From the NCBI GenBank assembly GCA_003184365.1, contig NKYR01000001.1, positions 248,001 through 312,000 of the forward strand: a stretch of DNA of 64,000 nucleotides, read 5' to 3'. The position numbers and the translations under genes are program-made. The notes below the pieces were generated by a model, which did no database searches, was not told where the DNA came from, and saw only the letters and a program-made list of their open reading frames with translations. This document shows positions 11,144 through 22,222 of this stretch, one piece after another; the first letter of the stretch is position 1, and every line of letters starts with the position of its first letter. Source of the DNA: Evernia prunastri (taxonomy: Eukaryota > Ascomycota > Lecanoromycetes > Lecanorales > Parmeliaceae).

Positions 11144-11401
11144 TACTGTGGACAATTAATGGTTCCTCAGTATCGCACTCTTCTGGTAGATGATGGGGCT
11201 GCAAGTGCGGAGTTACACGTATTTCCACGGTTTGAGTTTTTCATTGATAATTTTACAACACTCTGCCCTCCATGGTCACTATTGTTTGCGTCCAAATGTA
11301 AATGCGTATTTGTTTTCAGGCAATTTTCATGGATTTATGCAATGCACTGTTCTGTACTGATTTCAGAAGCGCTGATATCTAACAACTGCTGCCTTCCTTG
11401 G

Positions 11402-11880
11402 AATCAAAAGCCACAACAGCACTCTTCTTGCCTCCTTCTCATCCTCCTCCAGTTACAAACGCCGTTCTCGTGCTGCACCCTCTCCACCAACGCCAGCTCC
11501 ACAATCACTGTCGCCCATCCAGCGGATCCTTGGTCCTCCTAAAGCCATCGAATGCAGTCTTGCTGTGGCATGGACTGGCAGCGTGAAAGACGATAGTAGA
11601 CTCGGCCTTTGCGTACTCGAACGTCAAAGCGTCGAAAGCCGTCTTGCCGACGGAGTAGGAGATTACCCTCGACTGCGGAGTTTGCCGAATGATAATAGAT
11701 GAAGAGAGGCTCGAGCGGAAGAAAGGTTGATGATTCGAGCGTCTGGGGAGCTCTCCTTCGTGAGAAGTATAAGGGTGGTCGTCATGAGTAGCGAGGCCGT
11801 ACTGTTGGTGTTGAAGGTCTGAGCGTAGCTTTCTGGATATTGGAGCCGTCAGGCCTTTGGAGGATGGCTTTCGAACCATG
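11402..11880 (-). pseudogene. Decayed short-chain dehydrogenase (SDR)
   Basis: The minus strand shows the C-terminal half of a classical SDR: SRVISYSVGKTAFDALTFEY contains the YxxxK catalytic pair (Y-S-V-G-K) in its helix, followed by VFHAASPCHSKTAF and TKDPLDG. Just after DPLDG the frame stops, and the family continuation (VIVELALVE...ENG) is found in another frame: a frameshift. No intact Rossmann N-terminus is present upstream. I read it as a decayed gene; an unrecognised intron at the frame change is less likely because no proper donor and acceptor fit. Confidence 0.7.
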
Positions 11881-12908
11881 CGCTCTGCCGCCCTAATGCT
11901 CGACTTGTCTGCAACATTCCAAAAACAACGTCGATTTCAGCTTGCACGCCCGACTTTGACACTGTCTCACTGGCCAATTGCTTGTTCTTCGTGCTGCGAG
12001 CGGCAAGATGAAAGCGATTTCATGGAGAGCTGATAGCCAAGGCTTGAAGACTTGAGAAGCCTATGTTTCTGTTCGCTCTTGGGATGAATATTATTCTTTG
12101 GAACATGTTGGCCCTTGATTAAGTTTCCTTGTTGGGCTTGGAAGGCGTCAAACGTTTGGAGGATGATATCTGAGTACATGATGTATTGTTTTGTAATGTG
12201 AGAGGGAGATTACTGATGTCTAACTGATGTCTGGTTAGGAGGATTATGGAGGTCAGCATGAAGCGGATTCATAGCTTCTTTATATGCATGCGTTGAGTTT
12301 CCGGTTCGGACTTTGAGATCGGCCATAAAGTGCTCAGATTCGGGCATCGGGCGGCTTTATTCGCAATTCCCACCATTCCGTACTACTTTAGACTCTTTAG
12401 CAACGATATTCGCGATAATCCAACGTCTCAAACACCGATGTCCGGGATTTGACATCTAAAGTCCGGTACCGTTTCCGCTTGCAGTTACGGCCGAGGGGAT
12501 GGTCCAATCCCAGAGGCTGAATAAGGTAAGGCTACTTATGCTTGCGCAAGCTTCTTTGTCAACGTGGCTTCCGTGTTCTGGGGTGACTCGCAAGCCCAAC
12601 ACGTAAACGCATCAGCATCTCATTGTCGAAAAGCATTAAAATAATAAGTAAGCTCACAAGATTGAAGGTACTTTACCTTACTCGTCGATTAGTAAATTGT
12701 GGGGGACGAGGGGGAGTGGGGGTAGACGTTAAGTCCGTCAAGGGTCCACTAATCTTGGGTCTAGTCTGAATGGGAAATCATCTCGTGGGAATATCAATAT
12801 CAGCGCACAGAAAATAGTAAAATACAAATACTCGCGACTTCAAGGTCCAAATTTACCGCCGTCTTCGCGCACTCCCAACGACAAAGTGACCATCTTCTCT
12901 GCTCAAAA
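11881..12908. other. Intergenic, upstream of eIF3h
   Basis: No supported gene. A minus-strand frame at 11967-12179 could be a further scrap of the SDR but shows no motif. The last few hundred bases should hold the eIF3h promoter. Confidence 0.45.
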
Positions 12909-14175
12909 ATGGCAGATACATTGTAAGAGCGAGGCTGTTCCATTTGACTGGCTGAAATGCTAACATATGATAGGAAAGATGCACCGCTAAAGGCGGTTCA
13001 ACTGGAGGCATTGGTAAGGGTTTATGGATTGCGCATACAGCACAGCTAGCTAATATCATATCAGGTGGTTATGAAGATAATAAAACATTGCTCGCAAACA
13101 TTCCCTACAACCGCAACCGGCTTCTTGGTGGGCATGGACAAAGCAGCAAATCTCGAAGTCACAAATTCTTTCCCATTTCCCAACGTCGAGGTACCCCCAA
13201 CAGACGGTCATCATGATAATAATGCGGCCTCAAATCTTGCTGCAGCCGCTCCTAGAGCGAAAGCAAATGCTATTTACCAGAACGAAATGATAAAGAAGCT
13301 AAGAGAAGTCAACGTGGATGCCAATAATACCGGATGGTACACCAGCGCAAACCTGGGCAACTTCGTGAACCTCAACATGATCGAAAATCAATATTTCTAT
13401 CAGAAAGAGTTGAATGAGCGGACAGTGGCTTTGATTCATGATGTCAGCAGAAGCTCTCAGGGAAGCCTTAGCCTACGAGCGTTTAGATTATCGCCTTCGT
13501 TCATGACAGCCTACAAAGAAGCCAAATTCACCACCGAGAGGTAGGTTCGATTCCTTCGTGCTCTAACATCGGGGTATGAGCTCACGTGTCTCCAACCGCA
13601 GCCTTCAAAAATCGAACCTCCGCTATCAAGATATCCTCCTCGAACTTCCAGTCCAGATCCACAACTCTCATCTCCTGACCTCCTTCCTACACTCTCTCCC
13701 TTCTCCGGTTCCTTCTGCAGAAGCGCAGGAGTCTCAACCGCCCACACTCGCCTCCCTCGCGAAAACACCGAATCCTCTATCGCCGAATTTCTCCTCGCTG
13801 AACCTCTCCATCGACCCATTTCTCACTCAGACCACCGACCTCCTCCTAGAAAGCATAGAGACACACCACACTGAACTCAACAACTACCAGTATTATCAAC
13901 GTCAACTTGCACGTGAACAGACCAAGATTACCGCCTGGCAAACAAAGCGAAAGTCGGAAAATGCGAGCAGGGCGTTGGCAAAGCAGACTCCATTACCGGA
14001 GGATGAATGGCAGAGACTGTTCAAATTACCGCAAGAGCCAGGGAGACTAGAAACCTTATTGAATAGTAGGCAGGTCGAGCAGTATGCAAGGCAGGTAGAC
14101 GGGTTTGCCGCAGGGGTTACGGGGAAGATGTTTGCTGTTAGGGGCAACCTTTTGCCCGGAGCTGGAGAAGGATGA
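12909..14175 (+). CDS. Eukaryotic translation initiation factor 3 subunit H
   Basis: Exons 12909-12922, 12974-13013, 13065-13540 and 13602-14175 join to 367 residues, the usual length of fungal eIF3h. The first two exons are tiny (14 and 40 bases) and yield MADTLKDAPLKAVQLEALVV. The MPN domain follows (VMKIIKHCSQTFPTTATGFL to about residue 160). The metal-binding JAMM residues of active MPN+ peptidases are not evident, as expected for a scaffold MPN- subunit. The helical C-terminal part ends in GKMFAVRGNLLPGAGEG, a recognisable eIF3h tail. Role (known): one of the two MPN subunits of the eIF3 core, binding the 40S subunit during initiation. In filamentous fungi it is present although absent from budding yeast. 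Confidence 0.92.
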
Positions 14176-14669
14176 GACTTTAAAGGGGTTGGATGAGATT
14201 GCTTAGTAGCCGGACTCCGAATTAATGCATTCGTAGTATCATGATTCATGGCTTTAGAGAGCAAACCTGTGCTACTAAGTCTAATCTCACGTCTCAAAGC
14301 TGGGAAGACGATATTAGGGAAGTCTGGATGGCAATGACTGACGAACGTTGCCGCAAGCCTGAGAATATAGAATAGTAAATAAATGAGAAGGCTTCACGAT
14401 TTCTTCAATCCAATAATGCATACTCCGTACTCTTTGAAAGCATCAGACCCTGGAAAATCCCAAACAGGTCGAGATGCAGATCGGCGCTAAGGTGGAAAAT
14501 CCAAGCCCAACAAGCCATGGTCCATGTCAGCCCCAATCTCACCACACCGCACATCCTCGCCCTCAATCTTCCATCCATCATTCCTTCCATCCACTGACTA
14601 CTGAACCATTCTTCCCACACTTTCTCATACAGCCCTTTCTACAACCGAATCTTCCGACATACCGCAAAC
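14176..14669. other. Intergenic, promoter side of SAH hydrolase
   Basis: No gene seen. A pyrimidine/CCATC-rich stretch at 14560-14650 precedes the SAH hydrolase start, a common trait of highly expressed fungal promoters. Confidence 0.45.
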
Positions 14670-16315
14670 ATGAGTGCACCAGCATCCAAGTTCAAGGTCG
14701 CCGACATCGTACGTACCAATTGCGAGGCCACCTGCAGCCTTCTTGAAACACAGTGCTTACGCTTATCTTGTTGTAGTCACTGTCGGCCTTCGGCCGTCGT
14801 GAGATTGAGCTCGCCGAGAATGAGATGCCAGGATTGATGGCTACACGGATAAAGTACGCAGAAGATCAGCCATTAAAGGGAGCCCGTATCGCAGGATGCC
14901 TACACATGAGTAAGGCATACAAATGATCATACATCGCAGTGCTGATTGATTTGCAGCTATTCAGACCGCCGTTCTTATTGAAACCCTCACATCTCTCGGA
15001 GCCGAAGTCACTTGGTCGTACGTCTTCACTCCTTTGCTTTATCAACTTCAAAAGCCTGATAATCGTGGTCTAGATCATGCAACATCTTCTCCACACAAGA
15101 CCATGCTGCAGCTGCCATTGCTGCAGCAGGTACTCCCGTGTTCGCCTGGAAGGGTGAGACCGAAGAAGAATACACCTGGTGTTTGGAGCAACAGCTCGTA
15201 GCATTCAAAGATGGAAAAAGCCTCAACTTGATCCTCGATGATGGTGGAGATCTGACAGCACTTGTACACACCAAGCACCCGGAGATGCTCAAGGACTGCT
15301 ACGGCGTTTCAGAAGAGACAACCACCGGTGTCCACCATCTGTACCGAATGCTCAAGGGGAAAGGTCTTCTCGTACCCGCCGTCAATGTTAACGACTCTGT
15401 AACGAAATCCAAGTTTGACAACTTGTACGGTTGCAGAGAATCTCTCATTGATGGTATCAAACGTGCCACAGATGTCATGGTTGCTGGTAAGGTCGCTGTC
15501 GTTGCTGGATTCGGTGACGTCGGCAAAGGGTGCGCACAGGCTTTACACAGCATGGGTGCCCGTGTCATCGTCACTGAGGTTGATCCCATCAACGCTCTAC
15601 AAGCAGCCGTTTCAGGTTACCAAGTCACCACCATGGAAGACGCTGCACCTGAAGGTCAAATCTTTGTCACTACGACGGGATGCAGAGATATCCTCCTCGG
15701 CAAGCACTTCGAAGTCATGAAAAACGATGCCATTGTCTGCAGTGAGTATTATGTGTTCCAATTGCAACCGGATACTTGAGCTAATATCGTATATAGACAT
15801 CGGTCATTTCGACATAGAGATCGACGTTGCCTGGTTGAAGGATAATGCCAAATCTGTCCAAAACATCAAGCCCCAAGTCGACCGCTTCCTTATGAACAAT
15901 GGCCGCCACATCATTCTCCTCGCCGAAGGCCGCCTGGTCAACCTTGGATGTGCTACCGGTCACTCTTCATTCGTCATGTCATGCTCCTTCACCAACCAAG
16001 TGCTCGCCCAGATCATGTTGTACAAGTGCGAAGACGAGGCATTCGGCAAGCGTTATATTGAGTTCGGTAAGACTGGAAAGAAGGAGATCGGCGTCTACGT
16101 CCTGCCCAAGATCCTGGACGAGCAGGTCGCTCTGCTGCATCTGGATCACGTCAACGCCAAGCTGTCGAAGCTCTCAGAGACACAAGCTGAATACTTGGGT
16201 CTGCCCGTCGAGGGACCCTACAAACCAGACATGTACGTTCAATGCTTCCTTCAAAGCATCCTATTTGTTCATTCGATACTGTTACTGACTCACGTTTCAC
16301 AGCTACCGCTACTAG
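14670..16315 (+). CDS. SAH1: Adenosylhomocysteinase (S-adenosyl-L-homocysteine hydrolase)
   Basis: Six exons: 14670-14708, 14777-14909, 14957-15017, 15074-15741, 15797-16232 and 16303-16315, giving 449 residues, the standard fungal length. The enzyme cleaves S-adenosylhomocysteine to adenosine and homocysteine with bound NAD, relieving product inhibition of methyltransferases; it is a cytosolic tetramer. Landmarks: AENEMPGLMATR and SSCNIFSTQDHAAAA (substrate domain), VAVVAGFGDVGKGCAQAL (NAD-binding GxGxxG), ITEVDP-type strand end (VTEVDPINALQA) and NIGHFDIEID across the fourth intron. The final 4-residue exon yields YRY after KPDI, so the C-terminal Lys and Tyr that reach the neighbouring subunit's NAD are kept, but the usual His of HYRY reads Ile here. 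Confidence 0.96.
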
Positions 16316-17371
16316 ATATGCTATCAACAAGCATCTACTAATCATTCAACACGATTCACGACGAGATGACATAAAAAAGCATATGCCCTTCAACGGCTAT
16401 ATCCCCTGTGACTTTAGCGTGCGAGTCGTCTCAACAAACGGCTGGATTATACCATTAAAGGCGTTTCTGATTTGGCATTGTCAACCATTGTCACATAGAG
16501 GAATTGTCAGGATTGTTATCCGAAATCAGACTTGGTAGATAGTTGCAACCTAAGATTCTATTCTCAAATGATATGATTTGCCAAATCTTGTCCATAGGTC
16601 TCAAGTTTGAGCAGCCCCATTGGCTGCCATCATTGCCTCCTAATGCTGAGACTCGTTTGCTAAAGCGCGTGGCCTACCCGGAGAGTAGCTACCATCGTGA
16701 GTTTTGCTCCTAATGCTGGCTTTTGTTTCCTCTTCTGATGCTCTAAAACGAAAGATCCTGGCCCGAGCCCGAAAGAAAGCCCCAACAGACAGCTCTGCGC
16801 CTATGAAAGGCCAAACAGCACCGTAGAATGACTCTTTTTGCTGCCTCAACAGATCCGGGATACCATGTAAACCCTCTAAGATCTAGAGACACCGCTAACA
16901 CATCAGCAAGTGTGGCTACAACTGCGAAGCAAGGAACCGAGCGCGACCAATTGATTCGTGATATCAGATCGAGTGTAAGGTTCAATTTGTCGACGTGTAA
17001 CACCTAAGTAAGGGCCAGTCCGAATTGCAGAATTCTTGAGTGCGTTCATCATAGCAAGGAAGGGAAGGGAGTGAATGGAGGATCCTCACCGGCTTGGGGT
17101 AAAGGAGTCCACTCCGCATGCTCGCGTGCAAACGCTGATGGCTCGATTGATACGAAGATCATCCAGACCGACAGCCCCAAATCGCTGGGTGCAAGGTTCT
17201 CAGCCTCTTCTGCTGCTCATGGCTCAATGCCTCTCGCCCCGTGTGCCTCCTTGCAATCTGCGAATTTTGCTGGTTGCATGCCGGTCCTTGCCAACGACGT
17301 GCCTCTCATTTGAGCTTCCGTACTATGCAACATCCTATGCAGCCGGAATGCTCTTGCCCCCCATGCGTCCA
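16316..17371. other. Intergenic, no supported gene
   Basis: Short frames on both strands only. Two overlapping minus-strand frames at 16640-17003 may be a decayed coding piece but show no motif I can name. Confidence 0.4.
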
Positions 17372-17692
17372 TCATTTCTTTTCCAAAGGAGCCTTCCCCT
17401 TCTTTCCCGCGCCGGCCTTCCCCGTAGACTTATTACTCTGCGCATACTCAACCTTGGCCGCTTCCAACTTTTCCAGCACGTCTTTGATCTCGTCATGGGG
17501 TATCTTGGGAGAAAGTGAGAATTGCGGCTCTTGTTGAGATTGGACCGTGTCGCTGGATTGTGCGGTAGATGGGTTGTTTTCCCGTGCGGAGTTTTGGGAA
17601 GGTAGACTGGCGTAAGCTTCGCGCAGCATTTGGGTGTAGGGTTTCCTGGCTTCGTAGTATTCGTCGACGAGCTCAACAAGATCAGAGGGCAT
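17372..17692 (-). CDS. Small hypothetical protein, 106 residues
   Basis: Single-exon minus-strand frame starting MPSDLVELVDEYYEARKPYT, with a charged helical N-terminus (1-33), a Ser/Gln-rich linker, a second charged helix (IKDVLEKLEAAKVEYAQ) and a Lys/Gly-rich basic tail. No signal peptide, membrane segment or known domain. It lies head to head with the downstream C2H2 gene, 161 bases apart, a compact divergent arrangement that supports it being a gene. The open frame continues 24 codons upstream (to 17764) but the start at 17692 leaves a plausible promoter. Could be a small nuclear or ribonucleoprotein-associated factor, which is a guess. Confidence 0.5.
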   Translation of the reverse strand: MPSDLVELVDEYYEARKPYTQMLREAYASLPSQNSARENNPSTAQSSDTVQSQQEPQFSLSPKIPHDEIKDVLEKLEAAKVEYAQSNKSTGKAGAGKKGKAPLEKK

Positions 17693-17853
17693 GATTGCGT
17701 TGATTTTTGCAAGAGTACAGTAAATCTCGCCAAATGTGAAGACTTTATGGGTGGAAATAATCAATCATGTGTGGGGATAACAATGAACGACGAAAGGTTT
17801 AACGAAGCAACTATGTTCGTGATTGTGAATCACTCTTTGACACCATTCTCACA

Positions 17854-19046
17854 ATGGCAGACTCACCAGACATGTCACCCCTCTCATCCCACGGCTCTAG
17901 TGAGTTCGGTGACGAAGTCAAAGTCGAGGACCGTGAGCATAGCACCGACACTCTTCCTTCCCATGATACACACCTCATTCCACCCTCTAAGAGACGCCGT
18001 ACTGGCCAATACTCACATCAGTCAACCCCAGCGCCTCTTCATGAGATTCCAGAAGATTTAGGAGATATCTCATCCGACACCTCAGGAAGCGTACCTGTAT
18101 CACCCATGGGCGACAAAGTCATGGGCTTTCCAGAAGATGAGCCATACACTTCTGTACCCTCGGAGCAAGTCACGGTGTGCAAGTGGCAAGATTGCGCGGC
18201 GGGTGACCTAGGAAATATGGACAACTTGGTGCAGCATTTACATGATGACCATATTGGGAAGAACAAGAAAAAGTATTCCTGTGAGTGGGATGGTTGCAAT
18301 CGGAACAGTGCTCAGGCCAGCGGGTACGCTCTCAAAGCCCATATGCGGAGTCATACCAAGGAGAAGCCGTTCTACTGTCAACTGCCAGGTATGCACTACC
18401 GGTCTACAATATAATGCTATGCTCATCTGCCCTAGAATGCGATAAAGCCTTTACACGCTCTGATGCACTAGCTAAGCATATGAGGACTGTACATGAGACC
18501 GAAGCACTACGGCCTTCCGATCCAGTACCCAAAAATTACTCTTCAATACCGCCTAAGCCTCAAAGATTGAAGCTCATTGTCAATTCAAAACCTCGGGACG
18601 AAGGTAATGGAGATACTGAGGTTGATGACGACGCTACCATATACAGCAACTCAGATGCAGAAAACGAAGGCCCACCAGCGGCACCTTTCGAATACCCAGC
18701 AGATGTTCAATTCACCGAGGAAGAGCTGGAAATGCCCCCAACCCGGCTGTTCAAACTCCTACGGCGGCAAATCCATTGGTCTGAGGAGGATGGGTCTGAT
18801 TTACAAGACGAAATACGATCACTGGAATCCAAACGGAAGGAGGAGTGGATAGCTAAAGAATTGGTGCTCGCGAACGTAATGGAGGCTGAAATTGCGACGG
18901 CACATAATAAGGGAGAGCATCCTGAGACCGTTCAGAAGCTCGCAGAGGACCTGCCATTGCCAATGCTGCCCATTTCTGGACCTTTGCCGTGGTATCGATA
19001 CGCTGCAGGCCCACCAGAGGCACCACCAGAGATGCGATTGGCTTGA
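17854..19046 (+). CDS. iec1: C2H2 zinc-finger protein, INO80 complex subunit Iec1-like
   Basis: Exons 17854-18388 and 18436-19046 (47-base intron GTATGC..CCTAG) give 381 residues. The intron splits the third zinc finger between QLP and ECDKAFTRSDALAKHMRTVH, which proves the junction. Three C2H2 fingers: about C109-H133, C143-H167 and C175-H198, joined by a TKEKPF-type linker. A basic patch PPSKRRRT (43-50) suggests nuclear import. The C-terminal half is acidic then helical (LFKLLRRQIHWSEED, LESKRKEEWIAKELVLANVM) and ends with a proline-rich tail. The finger set and the C-terminal helix pair resemble, from memory, the fission-yeast INO80 chromatin-remodelling subunit Iec1 and its Pezizomycotina homologues. 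The general C2H2 call is firm; the INO80 assignment is likely. Confidence 0.82.
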
Positions 19047-19334
19047 AAAGCGGTTTAAGATATTTGAGTTGAAGGGCTCTTGTGAGCCTATTATGCTAGC
19101 GATTGATACCCAGCTTTCCTCTCCGACGATTCGAAAGAACCTCCTGAGTTTCCAATGAATATCATTCTTCTTCCTTGCTTCGTGCTCTCTTCGGGCAGTG
19201 GATCTATTACTTCGCATCATTCCGCAACCAGGTCAATTGGACCAATGCAAGTATCTTCGTCACTACTTCAGTGCTGTGCTCAGGATGTCTACCTAGTATA
19301 GTTGCTCCATCAAAGGTTCCACTGCTTGCCCGTC

Positions 19335-19720
19335 ACCCGTCACAATCTCTTCGTGCCATAACACCTCTTCTCGAACTACCACTCAGACTTGCCAGTTTCG
19401 TTGCTGCCTGCGCTTTCCTTTATCTATTCGTCGTCAAAAGGTACTTTCTCAACGGGGATTTCTCTGCCAGTGACATCTTTAAATGGCTCCACCAAATCCA
19501 CCATAGTGACAGTTCTCTACCATGTCAACGAGACAATCTGCATTTGGTGGCCGCCTCTCATCACCAGTTCAACAGTAGCTTCTGCAAGTGCAGCGCGGGA
19601 TGCAAAGCCAACGGTGTCATCGGCTGGCAGACGCAGGGCCTGAGATGATGGAAAATAGTTCAGGAAAAAGGAGTGAGAACCTCAGCATGTATGCCCGCTA
19701 CAAGAGAAATCTACGTGTTT
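19335..19720 (-). pseudogene. Decayed NmrA-like NAD(P)-binding protein
   Basis: Read on the minus strand, separate frames give consecutive pieces of the C-terminal half of an NmrA/SDR-atypical protein: SLVAGIHAEVLTPFS, then LPADDTVGFASRAALAEATV with VELVMRGGHQMQIVSLTW, then MVDLVEPFKDVTGREIPVEK. The family pattern (GIYAE.., LP.D..V.F.SR.DLAEA, GG...QIV.LTG, VD....VTGR) is clear. At least three in-frame stop codons and a frame change interrupt it. No N-terminal GxxGxxG motif was found upstream (20 kb side). Clearly not functional as it stands. Confidence 0.72.
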
Positions 19721-20636
19721 TCAGATCCAATAACTCTCAAATGGATCATTGGATCATGCTGATTAAGTTGAAACAGAGATTACATACTCCTTCAGCATTG
19801 CTCCGCAAACATGATGCGCTTATTGCACAGCGGTTCTCAAAATAGAAGAATGGCCCCTCTGAGCGTTCGATGCGTAGTATACCAGCTTCGTCAGCCTACT
19901 TTACAACTAACGTTATATGAGATCACGAACATGTCCAGTGCTAGCTAACATGGCATCTTTAATCGCGTTCCTATGCTGTTGATTCTTCCCCGCATTGTCA
20001 TGAGTGTTCACGGGCACAAACAGCAGCTTCTCAACCTCACCAAATGCCTTTCCTAGCGAAGCGCGATCCTGGTTCTCGGCACGGCGAACATGATGCCTGG
20101 ATTCTCGGAATGCTCTGCAGGCTGTGGGCGAGATGAGCCGGCTGCATAATCTGCTTTTAGTGCATGCTCCAGGGTATGTTGTAGGGCGCCGCTACGCGGG
20201 AGACTTTTTCAATCGCGAAGAAAATATGTCCCTTCTTCATACGCTATTGGTGCGGCCTCTGCATAATCTATTGAATCAACTTTGAGCCAAAACGCATCGT
20301 GCATGCAGCAGGATCCTGCATACGGACTCACAGGGCTTCGCCTCCAGCCGAACCGAATCGTTTCCCTTGGCTTGAGGCTACATTTACAGATCGTGATCGA
20401 TTTTTAAAGGTGGAGAAGGGGAAGAGTTGGTCTTGCTACGCCCTTAGACCGTTGGAGTCTTCCCTTCGATGTTTGGATACCTTCTGTTTTGAATCTAAGG
20501 GTGATCTAGCAATGCCACTGCGATCTATAGCCACAAGGCTCTTAGGAAAAGGTACCGCATGTGTATCTGTCGATTTTTTCCCCTCCCATTTCTTCTTTCT
20601 TTTCTTCTCTAGAGCCTCAAATTCAAGATTTCGACA
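19721..20636. other. Intergenic between two pseudogenes
   Basis: No supported gene; short frames only. Confidence 0.4.
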
Positions 20637-21545
20637 ATGGTAGAGGCCGGGTTGGAAGTCAAACCGCATGCAGGCCCAGAGGTGGCTTCTCAACCAGACG
20701 AGCACATGTACTATACCGGTGGAGGATCGAATGATCCTATCATGCGATAGTCTGATCAGCCTAATAAATCTCAAGCAAAGACCCAAGACCGATTCGGAGC
20801 CGTCTATATGATAGCTGTAGATGCTGTCGTGTCCCTCACTTTGGCTATTGGTGTAGGGTTTGCTGTTGGTCTGACAGCTAAGCTAAGTCAAACTTATCCA
20901 GGTAAGCTCATATTTGGTAGCCTATCTCTCGTCAGTCTATGTCTTCCAACGCTTACTCCTTTACTCGATCTAGGGCGCACCAATTACGGACACCAGTGCT
21001 AGTAACGCATCTGTTATCGTTGTACAGACCACTCACGCACCTGTTACAACCATGCAGTCCGATAATGCACCTACTAGCATCGTACAGTCGGGCAACATCA
21101 CTACGATCGAGATGCCGTCTTCAGGGTGCCCTGCCGCCAACGGCTCCACCTACGTTGCGACTAACAAGCCCCTGCCGACCATAGGTCCCCAATGGAATTT
21201 ACAAATTCCCGAAACGTCCGTCTCCTTCGACATCCTCTGCTACACCAACTTCGTCGACGGCTCAACAAACATACAGATCTTCACCAACATCTCGTCGCTC
21301 AATTAATGCCTGGACGAATGCGCGTATACAACTTCCGCGCGATGCTGGACTCCTTCCAACACCAAGATGCACAGGAATCGCGTACGGAAAAGAGATCACT
21401 GTGCAGCAGGGAGGTGCGAATCCATGGCAGCTCTGCTGGCTGAAAATTAAAGTCACGTTGGGGACGCAGAACGAGTTTGCGAGGTTGCCTAGTGACGACG
21501 GGGCTGTATGGGCTTTTGATATGCAGGATAGCTTCAATATATTCC
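20637..21545 (+). pseudogene. Broken single-pass membrane protein gene (PAN/apple-like ectodomain family)
   Basis: The frame starts MVEAGLEVKPHAGPEVAS, hits TAG at 20748-20750, and continues in frame through a transmembrane helix (VVSLTLAIGVGFAVGL). After a normal intron (GTAAGC at about 20902, acceptor before GGCGCACC near 20973) comes a Ser/Thr-rich linker and a cysteine-bearing ectodomain (SSGCPAANGSTYVAT, FDILCYTNFVDG). TAA at 21304-21306 interrupts it, the same frame goes on to LDECAYTTSARCWTPSN, then a frameshift near 21368 leads to CTGIAYGKEITVQQGG and NPWQLCWLK. This order matches a large ascomycete family (short cytosolic tail, one helix, Cys-rich extracellular domain). Two stops and one frameshift make it a pseudogene. 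Confidence 0.78.
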
Positions 21546-22222
21546 AAATTGGGCGAAAGCGGTGGTGACACCAACGTGAAATTATCTGATGTGCAGGAAT
21601 CGCCTGTTCACTACCGAAATATCGCAACCTTCAGCGTTTGTTCTTGTTCAAAGCTTGACTGTATTCAGTCTCATGCAGTGGAGACGCGGTATCCTCGACG
21701 AAAGCTCGAAAGACTTTCCGCCTGATGGGACTGGTGATTCCTGGAGCGACGGAAGTCTCCCTGAATGTTTGGTAGAGAGCTGAAAGATCGTAATGAACAC
21801 TTGCGAGGCAGCGTCTGCGCTCCGATAAGTTTGTAGACTCGGGTTGGAACGATGGAAGTCAGGGATACGCTCGTGAATTTTGCGAAGTTGCTACTGGAAC
21901 CCGAGATCCTCTCCACTCGTACGCTCCAATAGTATGAATATGTTGTACGAACACCCAGATCAATACTCTAACCCAGTTTTTGGGATACACCACAGCGGCT
22001 ATTGACACGTGACCTGCTCGTATAGTACGAAACTTATGTTTATGCCTAGATTGTGTAATAATATCTCCATGCATAATTGCATAAGAAACGAAAAATCGGC
22101 AATCGCTTCTTGTAAACAGCTCCAGGCTCACAGACAGTTCCGAAGCAATGTAACTAAGCACTTTACATCACATAACAATCCAAAAATTGGACGAGGATGC
22201 TGACACGGTACGAAGCATCACG
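21546..22222. other. Intergenic, upstream of the PARG-like gene
   Basis: Nothing supported. Short frames on both strands show no family signature. Confidence 0.4.

Noticed and set aside
13541..13560. GGTTCGATTCC in eIF3h, similar to a tRNA T-arm
   Set aside because: It is the start of a well-supported intron (GTAGGT donor); upstream bases are coding and do not fold as a tRNA.
19175..19648. 157-codon plus-strand frame with hydrophobic stretch
   Set aside because: The minus strand of the same DNA shows clear NmrA-family sequence, so the plus frame is a by-product.
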